From: Paenibacillus tianjinensis
GTDB lineage: Bacteria; Bacillota; Bacilli; Paenibacillales; Paenibacillaceae
Assembly: GCF_017086365.1 (NCBI RefSeq)
Contig: NZ_CP070969.1
Location: forward strand, 6,102,001 to 6,166,000
Direction: 5' to 3'
DNA: 64,000 bases
This document shows, piece by piece, positions 25,124 through 34,609 of this stretch. Every line of letters begins with the position of its first letter. Position 1 is the first letter of the stretch. The notes under the pieces were generated by a model. The model did no database searches, was not told the origin of the DNA, and worked only from the letters and a program-made list of their open reading frames with translations. The translations under genes and the position numbers were made by a program.

Positions 25124-26698
25124 TCAAATTTTATGTTTCTTCCGGTACTCACCGGGCGACATTCCCATATGCTGCTTGAACTGCCGGTTGAAATAAATGA
25201 TGTTTTTATAGCCGGCCTGCTCTGCAATTTCATACACCTTTTTTGTCGGATCCTGCAGCAGCTCACATACCCGTTTCATGCGGAGTTCACCGACGAAGTC
25301 GCTGAACAGGCTGTTCGTTTCCACCTTGAACAGATGACCCAGATAGTTGGGGGTGAAGTCGAAATGGGCAGCCACCTCGTTTAAAGTGATCTTTTGGTCC
25401 AGTCTGTCCTTCACATATTCGGTGATTTCATCGATCAGCTTCCGTTTCTGCCGCTGGCGCTTCAAATACAGCCGCTCCGACAGCTCGAAGAATCTTCTCC
25501 GCAGCCAGGACAGGATATCATGCACCGTTTCGAACTGAAACAGTACAAACGGCTGATGGGATTCCCAATTCAGAATCTCATACAAATGCTCGTTCATCTG
25601 CCGCAGATCCGCATGGAGCTTAGAGGTAATCCGGATAATAATATCGTAAATCTCATTTTTCTGGGAGAGCGGGCTGTCCCCGGCAAACAGCTGCAGCAGA
25701 CAATCGTCAATAGTGGTCAAATCATAATCGAGCATAGCCTTAAGCATCCGTTCCACAATTTCCTCTAAATCTGGCGCGATTCTCTCCTTCGGGTGCCACT
25801 CTGAGGCATCCTGGATGAGCCGGTTTTTGCCGACAATCCATTTAATGCTGAGCGCAGCCTGGGCCTGCCGGTAGGAATCATGCAGCTTGACCGCTTCTGT
25901 GGTGTACATCCCTCTTCCAATCGTAATGGAGCAGTTAAACTGCTGATAAAACGCGCGGATCAGCTCTTCCAGCAAGGCAGTGAAAGACTGTTCCTGTACC
26001 GCAGCCAAGATCACAAAGTGATAGTCGTAGGTCATGATCACCATACCCAAATTATGCTCCTCAGCGAACTTCCGGATGAACTGGCCGGCACTGCTGCTCC
26101 ATGCGCTCCGCTCTTCTTCACTCCAGCCTTTCATCTTCCAGGCCATATCGTCGATCTCAATGATGGCGACCGCCGATGCGCCCTGTAAGTAAGATGTAAG
26201 CACACTTTGCACATGCGCCTCCACCTGCCCCGGGGCAGACTCATTGAACCAGCGCAGCAGCAGCTCCTGATTGACCAGCGACAGCGTTTCGGATAAGGAT
26301 ATATTCTGCTCCCTCTCCTGCTTGATCTTGGTACAGAGTCTGGACAGCATCTCGCCAAGCTCATCGTCACCCACAGGCTTGAGCAGATAATCGGATGCAT
26401 TCAATTGAATCGCCTCTCTGGCATAGCTGAAGTCCTGATGTCCGCTGATAAAAACGATTTCCACCTGAGGATTCAGCTCTTTTGCCTTCCGCGCAAATTC
26501 CACCCCCGTCATGATCGGCATGCGGATATCGGAGAGAATAATGTCAATCCGGTGCTGTTCCATCAATTTCAATGCGGCAAAGCCGCTTTTCGCCGTGATA
26601 ACGCTATGCAAAGGCAAATGTTCGCTGCCCGCGACGCGCCGTCTGAGCCATTCCAGATCGATAGCCTCGTCATCCACCAGCAGAATATTTATTTCCAT
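25124..26698 (-). CDS. YesN-type response regulator with AraC DNA-binding domain
   Basis: A 524-residue regulator. The receiver domain (1-120) has Asp9-Asp10, phosphorylation site Asp57 (IILSDIRMP) and Lys107-Pro in LLKPV. A poorly conserved middle of about 280 residues links to two AraC helix-turn-helix motifs at about 425-520 (ITLNEVAAHFDFTPNYLGHLFK and VYEIAEQAGYKNIIYFNRQFK). It starts three bases after the kinase stop. It should activate the sugar importer directly downstream. Confidence 0.93.
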   Translation of the reverse strand: MEINILLVDDEAIDLEWLRRRVAGSEHLPLHSVITAKSGFAALKLMEQHRIDIILSDIRMPIMTGVEFARKAKELNPQVEIVFISGHQDFSYAREAIQLNASDYLLKPVGDDELGEMLSRLCTKIKQEREQNISLSETLSLVNQELLLRWFNESAPGQVEAHVQSVLTSYLQGASAVAIIEIDDMAWKMKGWSEEERSAWSSSAGQFIRKFAEEHNLGMVIMTYDYHFVILAAVQEQSFTALLEELIRAFYQQFNCSITIGRGMYTTEAVKLHDSYRQAQAALSIKWIVGKNRLIQDASEWHPKERIAPDLEEIVERMLKAMLDYDLTTIDDCLLQLFAGDSPLSQKNEIYDIIIRITSKLHADLRQMNEHLYEILNWESHQPFVLFQFETVHDILSWLRRRFFELSERLYLKRQRQKRKLIDEITEYVKDRLDQKITLNEVAAHFDFTPNYLGHLFKVETNSLFSDFVGELRMKRVCELLQDPTKKVYEIAEQAGYKNIIYFNRQFKQHMGMSPGEYRKKHKI

Positions 26699-26701
26699 TG
26701 C

Positions 26702-28438
26702 TTACTCCCCCATCACTTCACGTATTTCTGCATTCTCCACAGGTAAAATAATCTGCACGGTTGTTCCTGCGCCAAAATAGCTGCCGATCTGCATGCCAAA
26801 GTCATTGCCGTATCTCAGCTTGATCCGTTCCTCAACATTCTTCAGGCCATAGCTGCCCGTCTGGAACGTGCTTGAACGCATTTTTCGCAGGGTATCCGGC
26901 CTCATGCCGATCCCGTTATCAATCACCTTGAGTTCAATGCGGTCGCCAAGCCGCTTTCCAGTGATCCGGATTGCAATCGTCTCCCCGAACCAGGCGTGCT
27001 TGAATATATTCTCCACAAACGGCTGCAGGATCAGCTTGATAATCGGAACCTGCAAAATTTCCGGATCAATATCATAGTAGACCTCGAAGGCATCCGCATA
27101 TTTGACTCTCTGAATCTCCAGATACATTCTCACCTGCTCCAGCTCTTTTTCAAGCGAGATGTACACCTGGCCTTCGTTCAAGGTAAGCCGGTAAAATTTC
27201 GACAGCCCCTGTACCATTTGCGTCACCTTCTCGACTTCGCCCAGATTAGCCAGACTGCCGATGGTCGACAACGTATTGTATAAGAAATGCGGGCTGATCT
27301 GGGCCTGCAGCACATCCAGCTCCGCCTGCTTTTTCTGGATTCCCTGCACATAGACGTTATGGATCAGCTCCTGGATGCTTGCCGCCATCTGATTAAAGCT
27401 GTTCGCGATGTAGACAAATTCGTCATTCCCCGGAAACCCGATCCGCTTGTAAAAGTTTCCTTCCTGAAAGGAGCGGGCCAAATAGACGATCCGCTTAATT
27501 TTCTTGCCGGATATACGGGCAACCAGGAAGCCGATCACCGCCATCACCAAAAAGCTGATAGCGCACACGGTAGTGATCACCTTCTGCATCCGGCTTGCAT
27601 CCTTGTTCAGATAGGTGTGTGGTACCCGTGCCTCGATGACATAGCCCGATAACGAAATATCTTCACTAATGATTAAATAAGCGTCCTGCTTGGCCTGCTT
27701 GTCCACTGCACCCTGCTCATACAGCGTCAGTCCGCTAGTTCGGTCAATCAGGCGCAGATCCAGACCCTGATCAACCGGAAAGGTATCGAAACTGCCGAAC
27801 AGCTCGTCAATTCTCGCGGTAACCCGGATATACCCGATAACAGCCGGGGCAGCATTTGAGGCAACCAGCTTGCGGAAATACGAAATGTTGCCCAGTTCGC
27901 GGTCGCTGTCCGCCTGCAGCCACACGCTGTCTTTATTATTCGTAACGATCGACTTGAACCATTCCGTATTCTCGATAGTCCGGGAAGGGAGCACATAATA
28001 ATCGCTTCTGCCGATGGGGGCTGACATTTCATCACCGGTAATTTCAAGCATCGACTCATTTACGGTGTATAGCGCAAGTCTCAGCTTGTTTCCGTATAAT
28101 TGCAGAGGAGCCTTCATATAAGGAACGATATCATCCCGCATTTTGAGCATATTCTCCAGGGGCTCTCCCCTAAACTGCAGCGCATTCTGGAAATTCGTAT
28201 TGAGAAACAGCGAATTGCTCATCCGTTTGATCTCATCGGTCTGGTATTCGATATTGTTTCTTGTCTGCTTCAGGGCCGTCCGTACATTCGTTTCTGCCAT
28301 CTCGGTCCTGGATTCGACGAGCATCGTATAAGCAATATAACCAACCAGTATATCTGTCAGAAGTACAAGAATGAGATACGGGATCATCATTTTGTAGGTG
28401 AACGGGATATACTTTTTACTGGACAAGAACCTCTCCAT
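26702..28438 (-). CDS. YesM-type sensor histidine kinase
   Basis: A 578-residue kinase. Transmembrane helices at about 18-40 and 298-320 flank an extracytoplasmic sensor domain of the dCache type. A HAMP domain (about 320-375) leads to the His_kinase domain QISPHFLYNTLSTIG and an ATPase domain with DNGIGMRPD and SYGLKNVEERIKLRYG. The second ATG (28438) has GGGAG eight bases upstream and is favoured over 28444. Confidence 0.92.
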   Translation of the reverse strand: MERFLSSKKYIPFTYKMMIPYLILVLLTDILVGYIAYTMLVESRTEMAETNVRTALKQTRNNIEYQTDEIKRMSNSLFLNTNFQNALQFRGEPLENMLKMRDDIVPYMKAPLQLYGNKLRLALYTVNESMLEITGDEMSAPIGRSDYYVLPSRTIENTEWFKSIVTNNKDSVWLQADSDRELGNISYFRKLVASNAAPAVIGYIRVTARIDELFGSFDTFPVDQGLDLRLIDRTSGLTLYEQGAVDKQAKQDAYLIISEDISLSGYVIEARVPHTYLNKDASRMQKVITTVCAISFLVMAVIGFLVARISGKKIKRIVYLARSFQEGNFYKRIGFPGNDEFVYIANSFNQMAASIQELIHNVYVQGIQKKQAELDVLQAQISPHFLYNTLSTIGSLANLGEVEKVTQMVQGLSKFYRLTLNEGQVYISLEKELEQVRMYLEIQRVKYADAFEVYYDIDPEILQVPIIKLILQPFVENIFKHAWFGETIAIRITGKRLGDRIELKVIDNGIGMRPDTLRKMRSSTFQTGSYGLKNVEERIKLRYGNDFGMQIGSYFGAGTTVQIILPVENAEIREVMGE

Positions 28439-28585
28439 CGTCATGCTCCCTTATTTCCGTGTTAATGGCACAGCTTATAGTTTCATCCATTCTACAACGA
28501 ACTGAAAGCGGTTACTATAGTTTCCGCCTGGAATGATGCGGAAACCTAGCTTACCTCCGCTTCATTCGGTATGATAATCCTCCAG

Positions 28586-29503
28586 TTACGGCTGCATTCC
28601 GTCCTCAATCCGCTTCATGAACTCTTCCACGGCGCTGTAGCCGAGCTGCTTGAGGTACCAGTTGTTGGCTGCAGCCTCGATCAGTCCGGCGATGTCGCGT
28701 CCCGGCTGAAGCTGAATCTCGATATGCGGGATCCGGACCCCGAGATATTCGCTAAACTGAGTGACCTGCTCCAGTTCATTGTTCAGGGAATTCTCCTGCC
28801 ATGGACATAGTTCGATGTCCAGGACGATCCGGGTTTCGTCCTGAAATGCCGTGCGGCCGTATTGGCGCACAACGTTAATCAGGCCTATACTCCGCAGGGC
28901 CAGGAACTCGCGTGTGGTCTCATTATGGGTTCCCAGCAGCGTAGCCGGGCCCAGCTTTTTAAGCACGACAATATCGTCCGCTACGAACCGGTGGCCTCTG
29001 CCAATGAGCGTATGCGCGGTTTCGCTTTTGCCGATGCCGGACTTGCCCCGGAGCAGGATGCCGATGCCCGACACATTAATGCATACCCCATGAATCGACA
29101 GCTCCGGCGCGAGTGTCTTCACCAGATAGCTGTCCAGTTTGGCAATAAATTCAGTCGTCGTCTCTGTCGTCCGCAGCAGGGGAATGCCCTCCTGATCGCA
29201 GAATAGGGTCAGATAAGGGATTTCCTGCTGGCCTGTCGTGACAACAAAGCATGGCGGATGATATTTAACGATGTTTCCGATATGCAGCATGCGGTCCTCT
29301 ACGCTTAGCGTCAATAAATAGTTAATTTCCTTGCGTCCGAGCACCTGCACCCGTTCCATAGGGAAAAAATCAAAATACCCGACAAACTCCAGGCCCGGTC
29401 TGTGCGTCCGCGGGCGGGTAATCGTGCGGTCCATACGGCTGGCTCCGGCAAGCACTTCCAAATGAAATTTCTCAGTAAGACTTTGAACCGTGATCGACTT
29501 CAT
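28586..29503 (-). CDS. hprK: HPr kinase/phosphorylase, probable paralogue
   Basis: A 305-residue homologue of HprK. The N-terminal domain (1-130) and the kinase core are complete: IHGVCINVSGIGILL, P-loop GKSGIGKSETA, RGHRFVADD, and the C-terminal GRDIAGLIEAAANNWYLKQLG matching the family's K3 region. The segment LRSIGLINVVRQYGR replaces the usual IRGLGIINV...FG pattern, a small departure in the catalytic/oligomer region. HprK phosphorylates HPr at Ser46 to drive carbon catabolite control. The usual copy lies beside lgt in Firmicutes; this one stands alone beside a sugar-sensing system, so it may be a second, specialised copy. GGAGGA precedes the ATG. Confidence 0.87.
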   Translation of the reverse strand: MKSITVQSLTEKFHLEVLAGASRMDRTITRPRTHRPGLEFVGYFDFFPMERVQVLGRKEINYLLTLSVEDRMLHIGNIVKYHPPCFVVTTGQQEIPYLTLFCDQEGIPLLRTTETTTEFIAKLDSYLVKTLAPELSIHGVCINVSGIGILLRGKSGIGKSETAHTLIGRGHRFVADDIVVLKKLGPATLLGTHNETTREFLALRSIGLINVVRQYGRTAFQDETRIVLDIELCPWQENSLNNELEQVTQFSEYLGVRIPHIEIQLQPGRDIAGLIEAAANNWYLKQLGYSAVEEFMKRIEDGMQP

Positions 29504-29653
29504 AATTGTTCTCCTCCTGCGTCTTCTCTTTTTTCATGATTCCCCTAAATAGCTTGTATTCTAACCATGCTGATTATATATTAAAATCAATATATAAGAC
29601 TTTAGTCCCATAAAGCTTCATAATTACCAATAATAGCAAGAAGGTGTAGCGTA

Positions 29654-31312
29654 TTGAGTTTGGGATCCTGTGTTGATTTAATCCTGTGCTTTATTTTATT
29701 TTTATTGTTGATATACATATTCGCTTCTGTCACGATTACGAAGCTACACAAGGTATATTTAGCCTTTCACTTTTCCATGATGCTGTGGCCTTACTGCCAG
29801 TTCGCGATCAAAACCGTCGATAATCCGGTCTATCAGCTGTTTTATGTAAAGCTTGCCTTCGTGGATGCTGCTATGCTGACTACAGGCTGGATTTTTTTCA
29901 TCATTCTGATCTCCGGCCAAACCCAATTTCTAAAGCGGAAAATATTGATGCTCCTGTTTATCCCAGCCTTCATCTCCTCGCTCGGTGTGGTGCTGAATCC
30001 GAACGGCTGGTTTGTTCTCCCGGTTAACGGCGGATATGTTGAAAGAATCTATGGCCCTATTTTCTGGATCAATATTTCCATACTCATTATCCACGCTATT
30101 GTTTCCTTATATATTCTATATGTGGCGCTCGTCTCTGACCAGGCAGACCGGATAAAAAACCAGGTCATGTACATGCTTAAAGGGATCCTTGCGGTGACTG
30201 TGTTTCTTCTGCTTGATATCTTCCTGAATGTCGTCCTCGACGATTATCTGCCGGTTATTCCGGGATTCACTTCCCTGGGTATAGTGATATCCGCCATTTT
30301 CTTCCTGATTACCATTCAACAGGATAAAGTATTTGATATTGTGACCATCGCCCATCAGGACATTATTGATACGATGGAATACGGAATACTTGTGCTCGAT
30401 GACCAGGAGCGGGTGGTAGAGATTAATCAGGCGCTGCACCCCTACTCGGTTCTGAAGACCGGTGACCGGTTCCATATGGAAGACATCCTGCCGGAGAGTG
30501 CAGAACATGCAGGACTTTTTCTGCATAAATATCTGAACCGGCCGGATGAGAGCGCTGAAATTGAATTTCTGCATCAAGACAGCGGGTTATACATCAGTAT
30601 TCATGTCGCGCCTATTAAAGTCAGTGCAGTCAGGGTTGGGCGGATCATCACCTTCCAGAATATCACAGAGCTCCGCCGGCTCATTGATGAGACTAATCAT
30701 CAGAATACCATTCTGCAGGAAAGAAATGAATCCTTAATTAAGGTGCAGGAGGAGTTATTTCAGACGAACCGCAAGCTTATGAAGATGGCTATCACCGACA
30801 GCCTGACAGGATGCTATAACCGTCATTATCTGACGCAGCAGTTAGAGAAGGAAGTTAACCGGAGCCGGGATTATGCACTCCCGTCTGCACTGATCCTGAT
30901 CGATATCGATTTCTTCAAAGCGGTGAATGACCGTTACGGTCACTTAGCCGGGGATGCGGTGATTTGCGGGACAGTCGAGGTCCTCCAGCAAACGCTGCGG
31001 CAGGATGATATTCTGGCCCGTTACGGCGGAGAGGAATTCATCATCTATTTACCCGGTACGGATGAGGCCCAAGCGCTTGCTATAGCGGAGCAGCTCAAAT
31101 CCAATATCGAATCCAATAAAATGAGTATCGACAACATAGACCATCCGGTGTCGGTTACCATCAGCATGGGGCTGCTAAGTGTCAGTGATTTCAAGGCCCG
31201 GCAGCCCAAAGAGGCTTCCGCCTACCTGAGTGACTTGTTCAAAACAGTTGACCAAGCCCTGTATGCCGCTAAACATCAAGGCCGCAACCGGATTGTTCCG
31301 GTTAGGGGATAA
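29654..31312 (+). CDS. Membrane diguanylate cyclase (7TM-PAS-GGDEF)
   Basis: A 552-residue protein beginning with TTG, AAGGTG eight bases upstream. About seven to eight hydrophobic helices fill residues 8-220 (histidine-kinase-type 7TM sensor), a PAS domain covers about 235-345 (MEYGILVLDDQERVVEIN), a short coiled coil follows, and a GGDEF domain ends the protein. The active site is RYGGEEF, and RQDD five residues before it is a canonical inhibitory I-site. It should make c-di-GMP in response to a membrane or extracellular cue, with product feedback. Confidence 0.93.
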   Translation: MSLGSCVDLILCFILFLLLIYIFASVTITKLHKVYLAFHFSMMLWPYCQFAIKTVDNPVYQLFYVKLAFVDAAMLTTGWIFFIILISGQTQFLKRKILMLLFIPAFISSLGVVLNPNGWFVLPVNGGYVERIYGPIFWINISILIIHAIVSLYILYVALVSDQADRIKNQVMYMLKGILAVTVFLLLDIFLNVVLDDYLPVIPGFTSLGIVISAIFFLITIQQDKVFDIVTIAHQDIIDTMEYGILVLDDQERVVEINQALHPYSVLKTGDRFHMEDILPESAEHAGLFLHKYLNRPDESAEIEFLHQDSGLYISIHVAPIKVSAVRVGRIITFQNITELRRLIDETNHQNTILQERNESLIKVQEELFQTNRKLMKMAITDSLTGCYNRHYLTQQLEKEVNRSRDYALPSALILIDIDFFKAVNDRYGHLAGDAVICGTVEVLQQTLRQDDILARYGGEEFIIYLPGTDEAQALAIAEQLKSNIESNKMSIDNIDHPVSVTISMGLLSVSDFKARQPKEASAYLSDLFKTVDQALYAAKHQGRNRIVPVRG

Positions 31313-31318
31313 AAGAGA

Positions 31319-31362
31319 AAGACCAGTTCCGGGCGGGAGAAATCCGCCGCTGAACTGGTCTT
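31319..31362. terminator. Bidirectional terminator
   Basis: Outer stem AAGACCAGTTC against GAACTGGTCTT with an inner CGG-rich helix, between the convergent cyclase and dihydroxyacetone kinase genes. Confidence 0.8.
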
Positions 31363-31395
31363 CACTCTTTTATTGAAGCCTGATAAGCCCCTGTG

Positions 31396-33150
31396 CTAGT
31401 GCATGCCTTCCGCAAGCCCGGTGAAAATCACGCCCAGTGCATAAGCGCCGGCATCGGGGTAACCGAGGCTCCGCTCGCCGACCGTACCCGCTCTGCCCAT
31501 CCGGGCCACGATCGTTTCGGTCTGCTTGGCTCCTTCCACAGCGGCAGCCGCCGCCTTGCCCGAAGCCGTGCGGAAATCTTCGCCCTGCAGGGCACTGTTC
31601 TTCCACGATTCGGCGTAAGGAACCAGCGCATCGATGAGCGTCTTGTCACCCACCACAGCCCCTCTGCCAAATGCTCTTTCTCCGGTGTCCTGGATGCCTT
31701 TAACTACGGCAGCCATCATCTCAGCGAACTCCTGCATCGATAATTCGCTTCTGGCTCCAGCATATTTGCCGGCAGCCCGGAAGCCTGAACCCCAAATAGG
31801 GCCGGATGCCCCGCCGCAATGCTCCATAATAACCAGCGAGCAGGCATCCAGGAAGCTTCCGATATCGGAAATATGCTTCTCTGTAATCTCTTTCCATTCT
31901 GTCTTTAATTGCTTGAACCCTTTGGCGACACTCATTCCAAAGTCGCCGTCTCCGGCATGGGCATCCAGCTCACAGAACGGAATCTCATTCTGGATAATGA
32001 TTTCGCTCATTTTATCCATGCCGTACAGCAGATTGTTCAGGGTCAGCTTATCTCCTGCAATCCTGGCATAATCCGCATCCGTCTCACAGGTAAAGGATAC
32101 CTCCTGTTCCGGCTCCCTGACGGCCTCTGTATATTTCACCGGCTCGAACGGTCCCTGCAGGAACAAGGCAGGGGTATGACACTCGTCAGCAAGCAGCTCC
32201 TTGAGCTGATCATCCAGCTTCATCAGCGACAGGGAGGCCCCAGCCATATCGATGCTGGTCATGAAATTGCCGGCCAGTACATTATGTACTGTAATTTGTC
32301 TGGCATCCAGTTCACGGACGACTGAGTTGTTCAGCAGATACAGCTCCTGAAGCGGGGTGCCGCCGAATCCGTTGACGAGTACCGTAACCTCCCGGACCTT
32401 GTCACCGCTTGCTTCCAAGCTCTCCAGTAAGGCGGAAACCATTCTGCCAGCCAGCTCGTCCGCTGTTAAGACAGGCTCTCTGCGGATACCCGGTTCACCG
32501 TGAATGCCGACCCCATATTCCATTTCATTATCCTCAAGCTTGAAGGTAGGCGTTCCCTTGGCCGGAACCGTGCAGGAAGTGAAGGCGAAGCCGATGCTCC
32601 GGGTATGATTAATTGCCTTTTGGGCCGCTTCCTTCACCTCCCGAAGGGACATTCCCCGCTGCGCTGCCGCACCGGCGATCTTATGCACCAGGACCGTACC
32701 GGCTACCCCTCTTTTGCCGACGGTATAGAGGCTGTCTTCCACGGCAATATCATCATCGACCTTCACATAATCGACCTCTATGCCGTCTTCACCCGCCAGA
32801 AACGCGGCATTCTTGAAATTCATCATATCGCCGCTGTAATTTTTGATAATTAATAAGGTTCCCTGCTGCCCCGCCGTAGAGCGGATCGCCTGGTACACCT
32901 GAATTTGGGAGGGAGACGCGAAGATATCGCCGCAGACTGCGGCATCCAGCATCCCTTTCCCGACGAATCCGGCATGAGCGGGTTCATGTCCGCTTCCCCC
33001 GCCGCTGATTAACGTCACTTTGTCCGGATTCAACTGCTTCTTCTTGATGACTTTGTACTTGCTGTTGAATTCCAGTTCAGGATGGGCCAGCACCAGCCCG
33101 CTGCACATCTCCCGTACCATTGTCTCCGGTGTATTTATGATTTTCTTCAT
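31396..33150 (-). CDS. ATP-dependent dihydroxyacetone kinase (DhaK-DhaL fusion)
   Basis: A 584-residue fused kinase. The DAK1 half (1-330) has SGGGSGHEPAHAG at 50-61 and His217 in GIHGEPG, the residue that binds dihydroxyacetone covalently. The DAK2 half (about 370-580) carries the metal/ATP motif DAHAGDGDFG and GGASGPIWG. The fusion marks the ATP-using type rather than the PTS-dependent three-subunit enzyme. It starts one base after the glycerol dehydrogenase stop, so together they take glycerol to dihydroxyacetone phosphate. Confidence 0.93.
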   Translation of the reverse strand: MKKIINTPETMVREMCSGLVLAHPELEFNSKYKVIKKKQLNPDKVTLISGGGSGHEPAHAGFVGKGMLDAAVCGDIFASPSQIQVYQAIRSTAGQQGTLLIIKNYSGDMMNFKNAAFLAGEDGIEVDYVKVDDDIAVEDSLYTVGKRGVAGTVLVHKIAGAAAQRGMSLREVKEAAQKAINHTRSIGFAFTSCTVPAKGTPTFKLEDNEMEYGVGIHGEPGIRREPVLTADELAGRMVSALLESLEASGDKVREVTVLVNGFGGTPLQELYLLNNSVVRELDARQITVHNVLAGNFMTSIDMAGASLSLMKLDDQLKELLADECHTPALFLQGPFEPVKYTEAVREPEQEVSFTCETDADYARIAGDKLTLNNLLYGMDKMSEIIIQNEIPFCELDAHAGDGDFGMSVAKGFKQLKTEWKEITEKHISDIGSFLDACSLVIMEHCGGASGPIWGSGFRAAGKYAGARSELSMQEFAEMMAAVVKGIQDTGERAFGRGAVVGDKTLIDALVPYAESWKNSALQGEDFRTASGKAAAAAVEGAKQTETIVARMGRAGTVGERSLGYPDAGAYALGVIFTGLAEGMH

Positions 33151-33151
33151 C

Positions 33152-34288
33152 TTAAACCCCCTTGGCCAGCTTGTAGTTCCGGCCTAACTGGTCTGCTACC
33201 CGAATGGCTGCGGCAACAGCTTCTGCAGTGACCGGGAACGGCATCGAATGAATCGACTCTTCCGCAATGCAGGCCTTCAGCGCCACATTCAGCAGCTCTT
33301 CTGGCGAAATGCTATCCACTCCAATGTCTGCCAGGCAGACTGGAAGACCCACAGAGATACAGAATTCCAGTACCTCGTTCAGCTCGCTGCCGGCAGCATT
33401 CTCAAGCACCAATTGGGCGATAGTACTGAACGCCACTTTCTCGCCATGATAATAGTGGTGCGTACCCTCAAGCGAAGTCAGACCGTTATGAATCGCATGG
33501 GCAGCAGCAAGTCCGCCGCTTTCAAACCCTAAGCCCGATAACAGGATATTGGTTTCTATAATATTCTCCAGCGCAGGGGTGACCTGATTGCAGTCGCTCG
33601 CCACCTTGGCATTTAGTCCGTCTTTGAGTAAAGTTTCATAACAGAACTTCGCCAGCACAAGGGCGGTATTGGTTCCTTTAGCAGGTCCGCACACGCCCTC
33701 GCGTACACCGCAAGGCAGGCCGGCGTTGACATTCGAGTAAGAGTTTGAAGTCGCCCGGGCTTCGAAATAAGTCGAGAGCGCATCACCCATCCCGGATACG
33801 AGAAATCTTGTCGGCGCATTTGCAATCACCGTTGTATCGATCATGACAACACTGGGGCTTTGCTTGAAATAAGCATAGTCATCGAACTGTCCCTCCGGTG
33901 TGTACAGAACGGCTGAATGGCTTGTCGGCGCATCGGTCGCCGCGATCGTCGGCACGATAATCAAGGCTTCGCCTTCGGCTACGCATTTCGCCGTATCAAT
34001 GGCCTTGCCTCCGCCGAGTCCGATGGTGCAGGAACAGGAATTCTCCCGGGCCAGCTCCTTGAGGCGCGCGACCTCCTCGCGGGAGCATTCGCCCCGGAAA
34101 TTGCTCTCTACGAGCGTAATCTTGAACTTATCGGCGGTAAAATCAAGCTTCGCCTGCACACGCTTCACGTCATCCGGGTGGGCGATAAGAAGTGCTGAAT
34201 TGCCGAAGGTCTGTACAAAGTAACCGAGGTTGAACAGCTCATCCTCACCTTGCACATATTTAGTTGGGCTGATAAAGGCTTTTCTCAT
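33152..34288 (-). CDS. gldA: Glycerol dehydrogenase, NAD-dependent
   Basis: A 378-residue iron-type alcohol dehydrogenase family member. The N-terminus FISPTKYVQG, the nucleotide motif GLGGGKAIDTAKCVA, and metal ligands in MGDALSTYFEA, AAHAIHNGL and YHGEKVAF are those of GldA. It oxidises glycerol to dihydroxyacetone. AGGAGG lies seven bases before the ATG at 34288; a longer frame to 34366 lacks a ribosome site and runs into repeats. It is first in the gldA-dhaKL operon. Confidence 0.93.
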   Translation of the reverse strand: MRKAFISPTKYVQGEDELFNLGYFVQTFGNSALLIAHPDDVKRVQAKLDFTADKFKITLVESNFRGECSREEVARLKELARENSCSCTIGLGGGKAIDTAKCVAEGEALIIVPTIAATDAPTSHSAVLYTPEGQFDDYAYFKQSPSVVMIDTTVIANAPTRFLVSGMGDALSTYFEARATSNSYSNVNAGLPCGVREGVCGPAKGTNTALVLAKFCYETLLKDGLNAKVASDCNQVTPALENIIETNILLSGLGFESGGLAAAHAIHNGLTSLEGTHHYYHGEKVAFSTIAQLVLENAAGSELNEVLEFCISVGLPVCLADIGVDSISPEELLNVALKACIAEESIHSMPFPVTAEAVAAAIRVADQLGRNYKLAKGV

Positions 34289-34305
34289 CTGAACTCCTCC
34301 TAAAA

Positions 34306-34441
34306 GTTTTGCGGAAGATCCGCTTCTTTTTGAAATACTTTGCAGCAAAACTGGCTTCGTAAGCATAGACCTAGTTTTACGGAAGATCCGCTTCTTTGAA
34401 ATAACTTTGCAGCAAAACTGGCTTCGGAAGCATTGCTAATT
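34306..34441. repeat. Two 68-bp tandem repeats in the gldA leader
   Basis: GTTTTGCGGAAGATCCGCTTC at 34306 and the near-copy starting at 34374 repeat with a 68-base step, each ending in GCAGCAAAACTGGCTTC. Each unit folds: GCGGA-AGA-TCCGC and GTTTTGC/GCAAAAC. On the minus strand the second unit ends directly before the gldA ribosome site, so the repeats are in the transcript leader or the promoter. The gap 34289-34609 otherwise holds only AT-rich promoter-like sequence. Confidence 0.75.
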
Positions 34442-34609
34442 CTTTTTATAGGTCAAGTATAGTCTGCCCAATATCTATAAGCACTGTACTATCCTCACTA
34501 AATTAAGCGTTTTCAGATTGTGTTTTCTTGTTATATACTTGTCGGGTAGTATAATCTTGCACTCTATTTCCCGATTACCTAGGCTTTCGCAACATTAAGG
34601 AGGACAACC

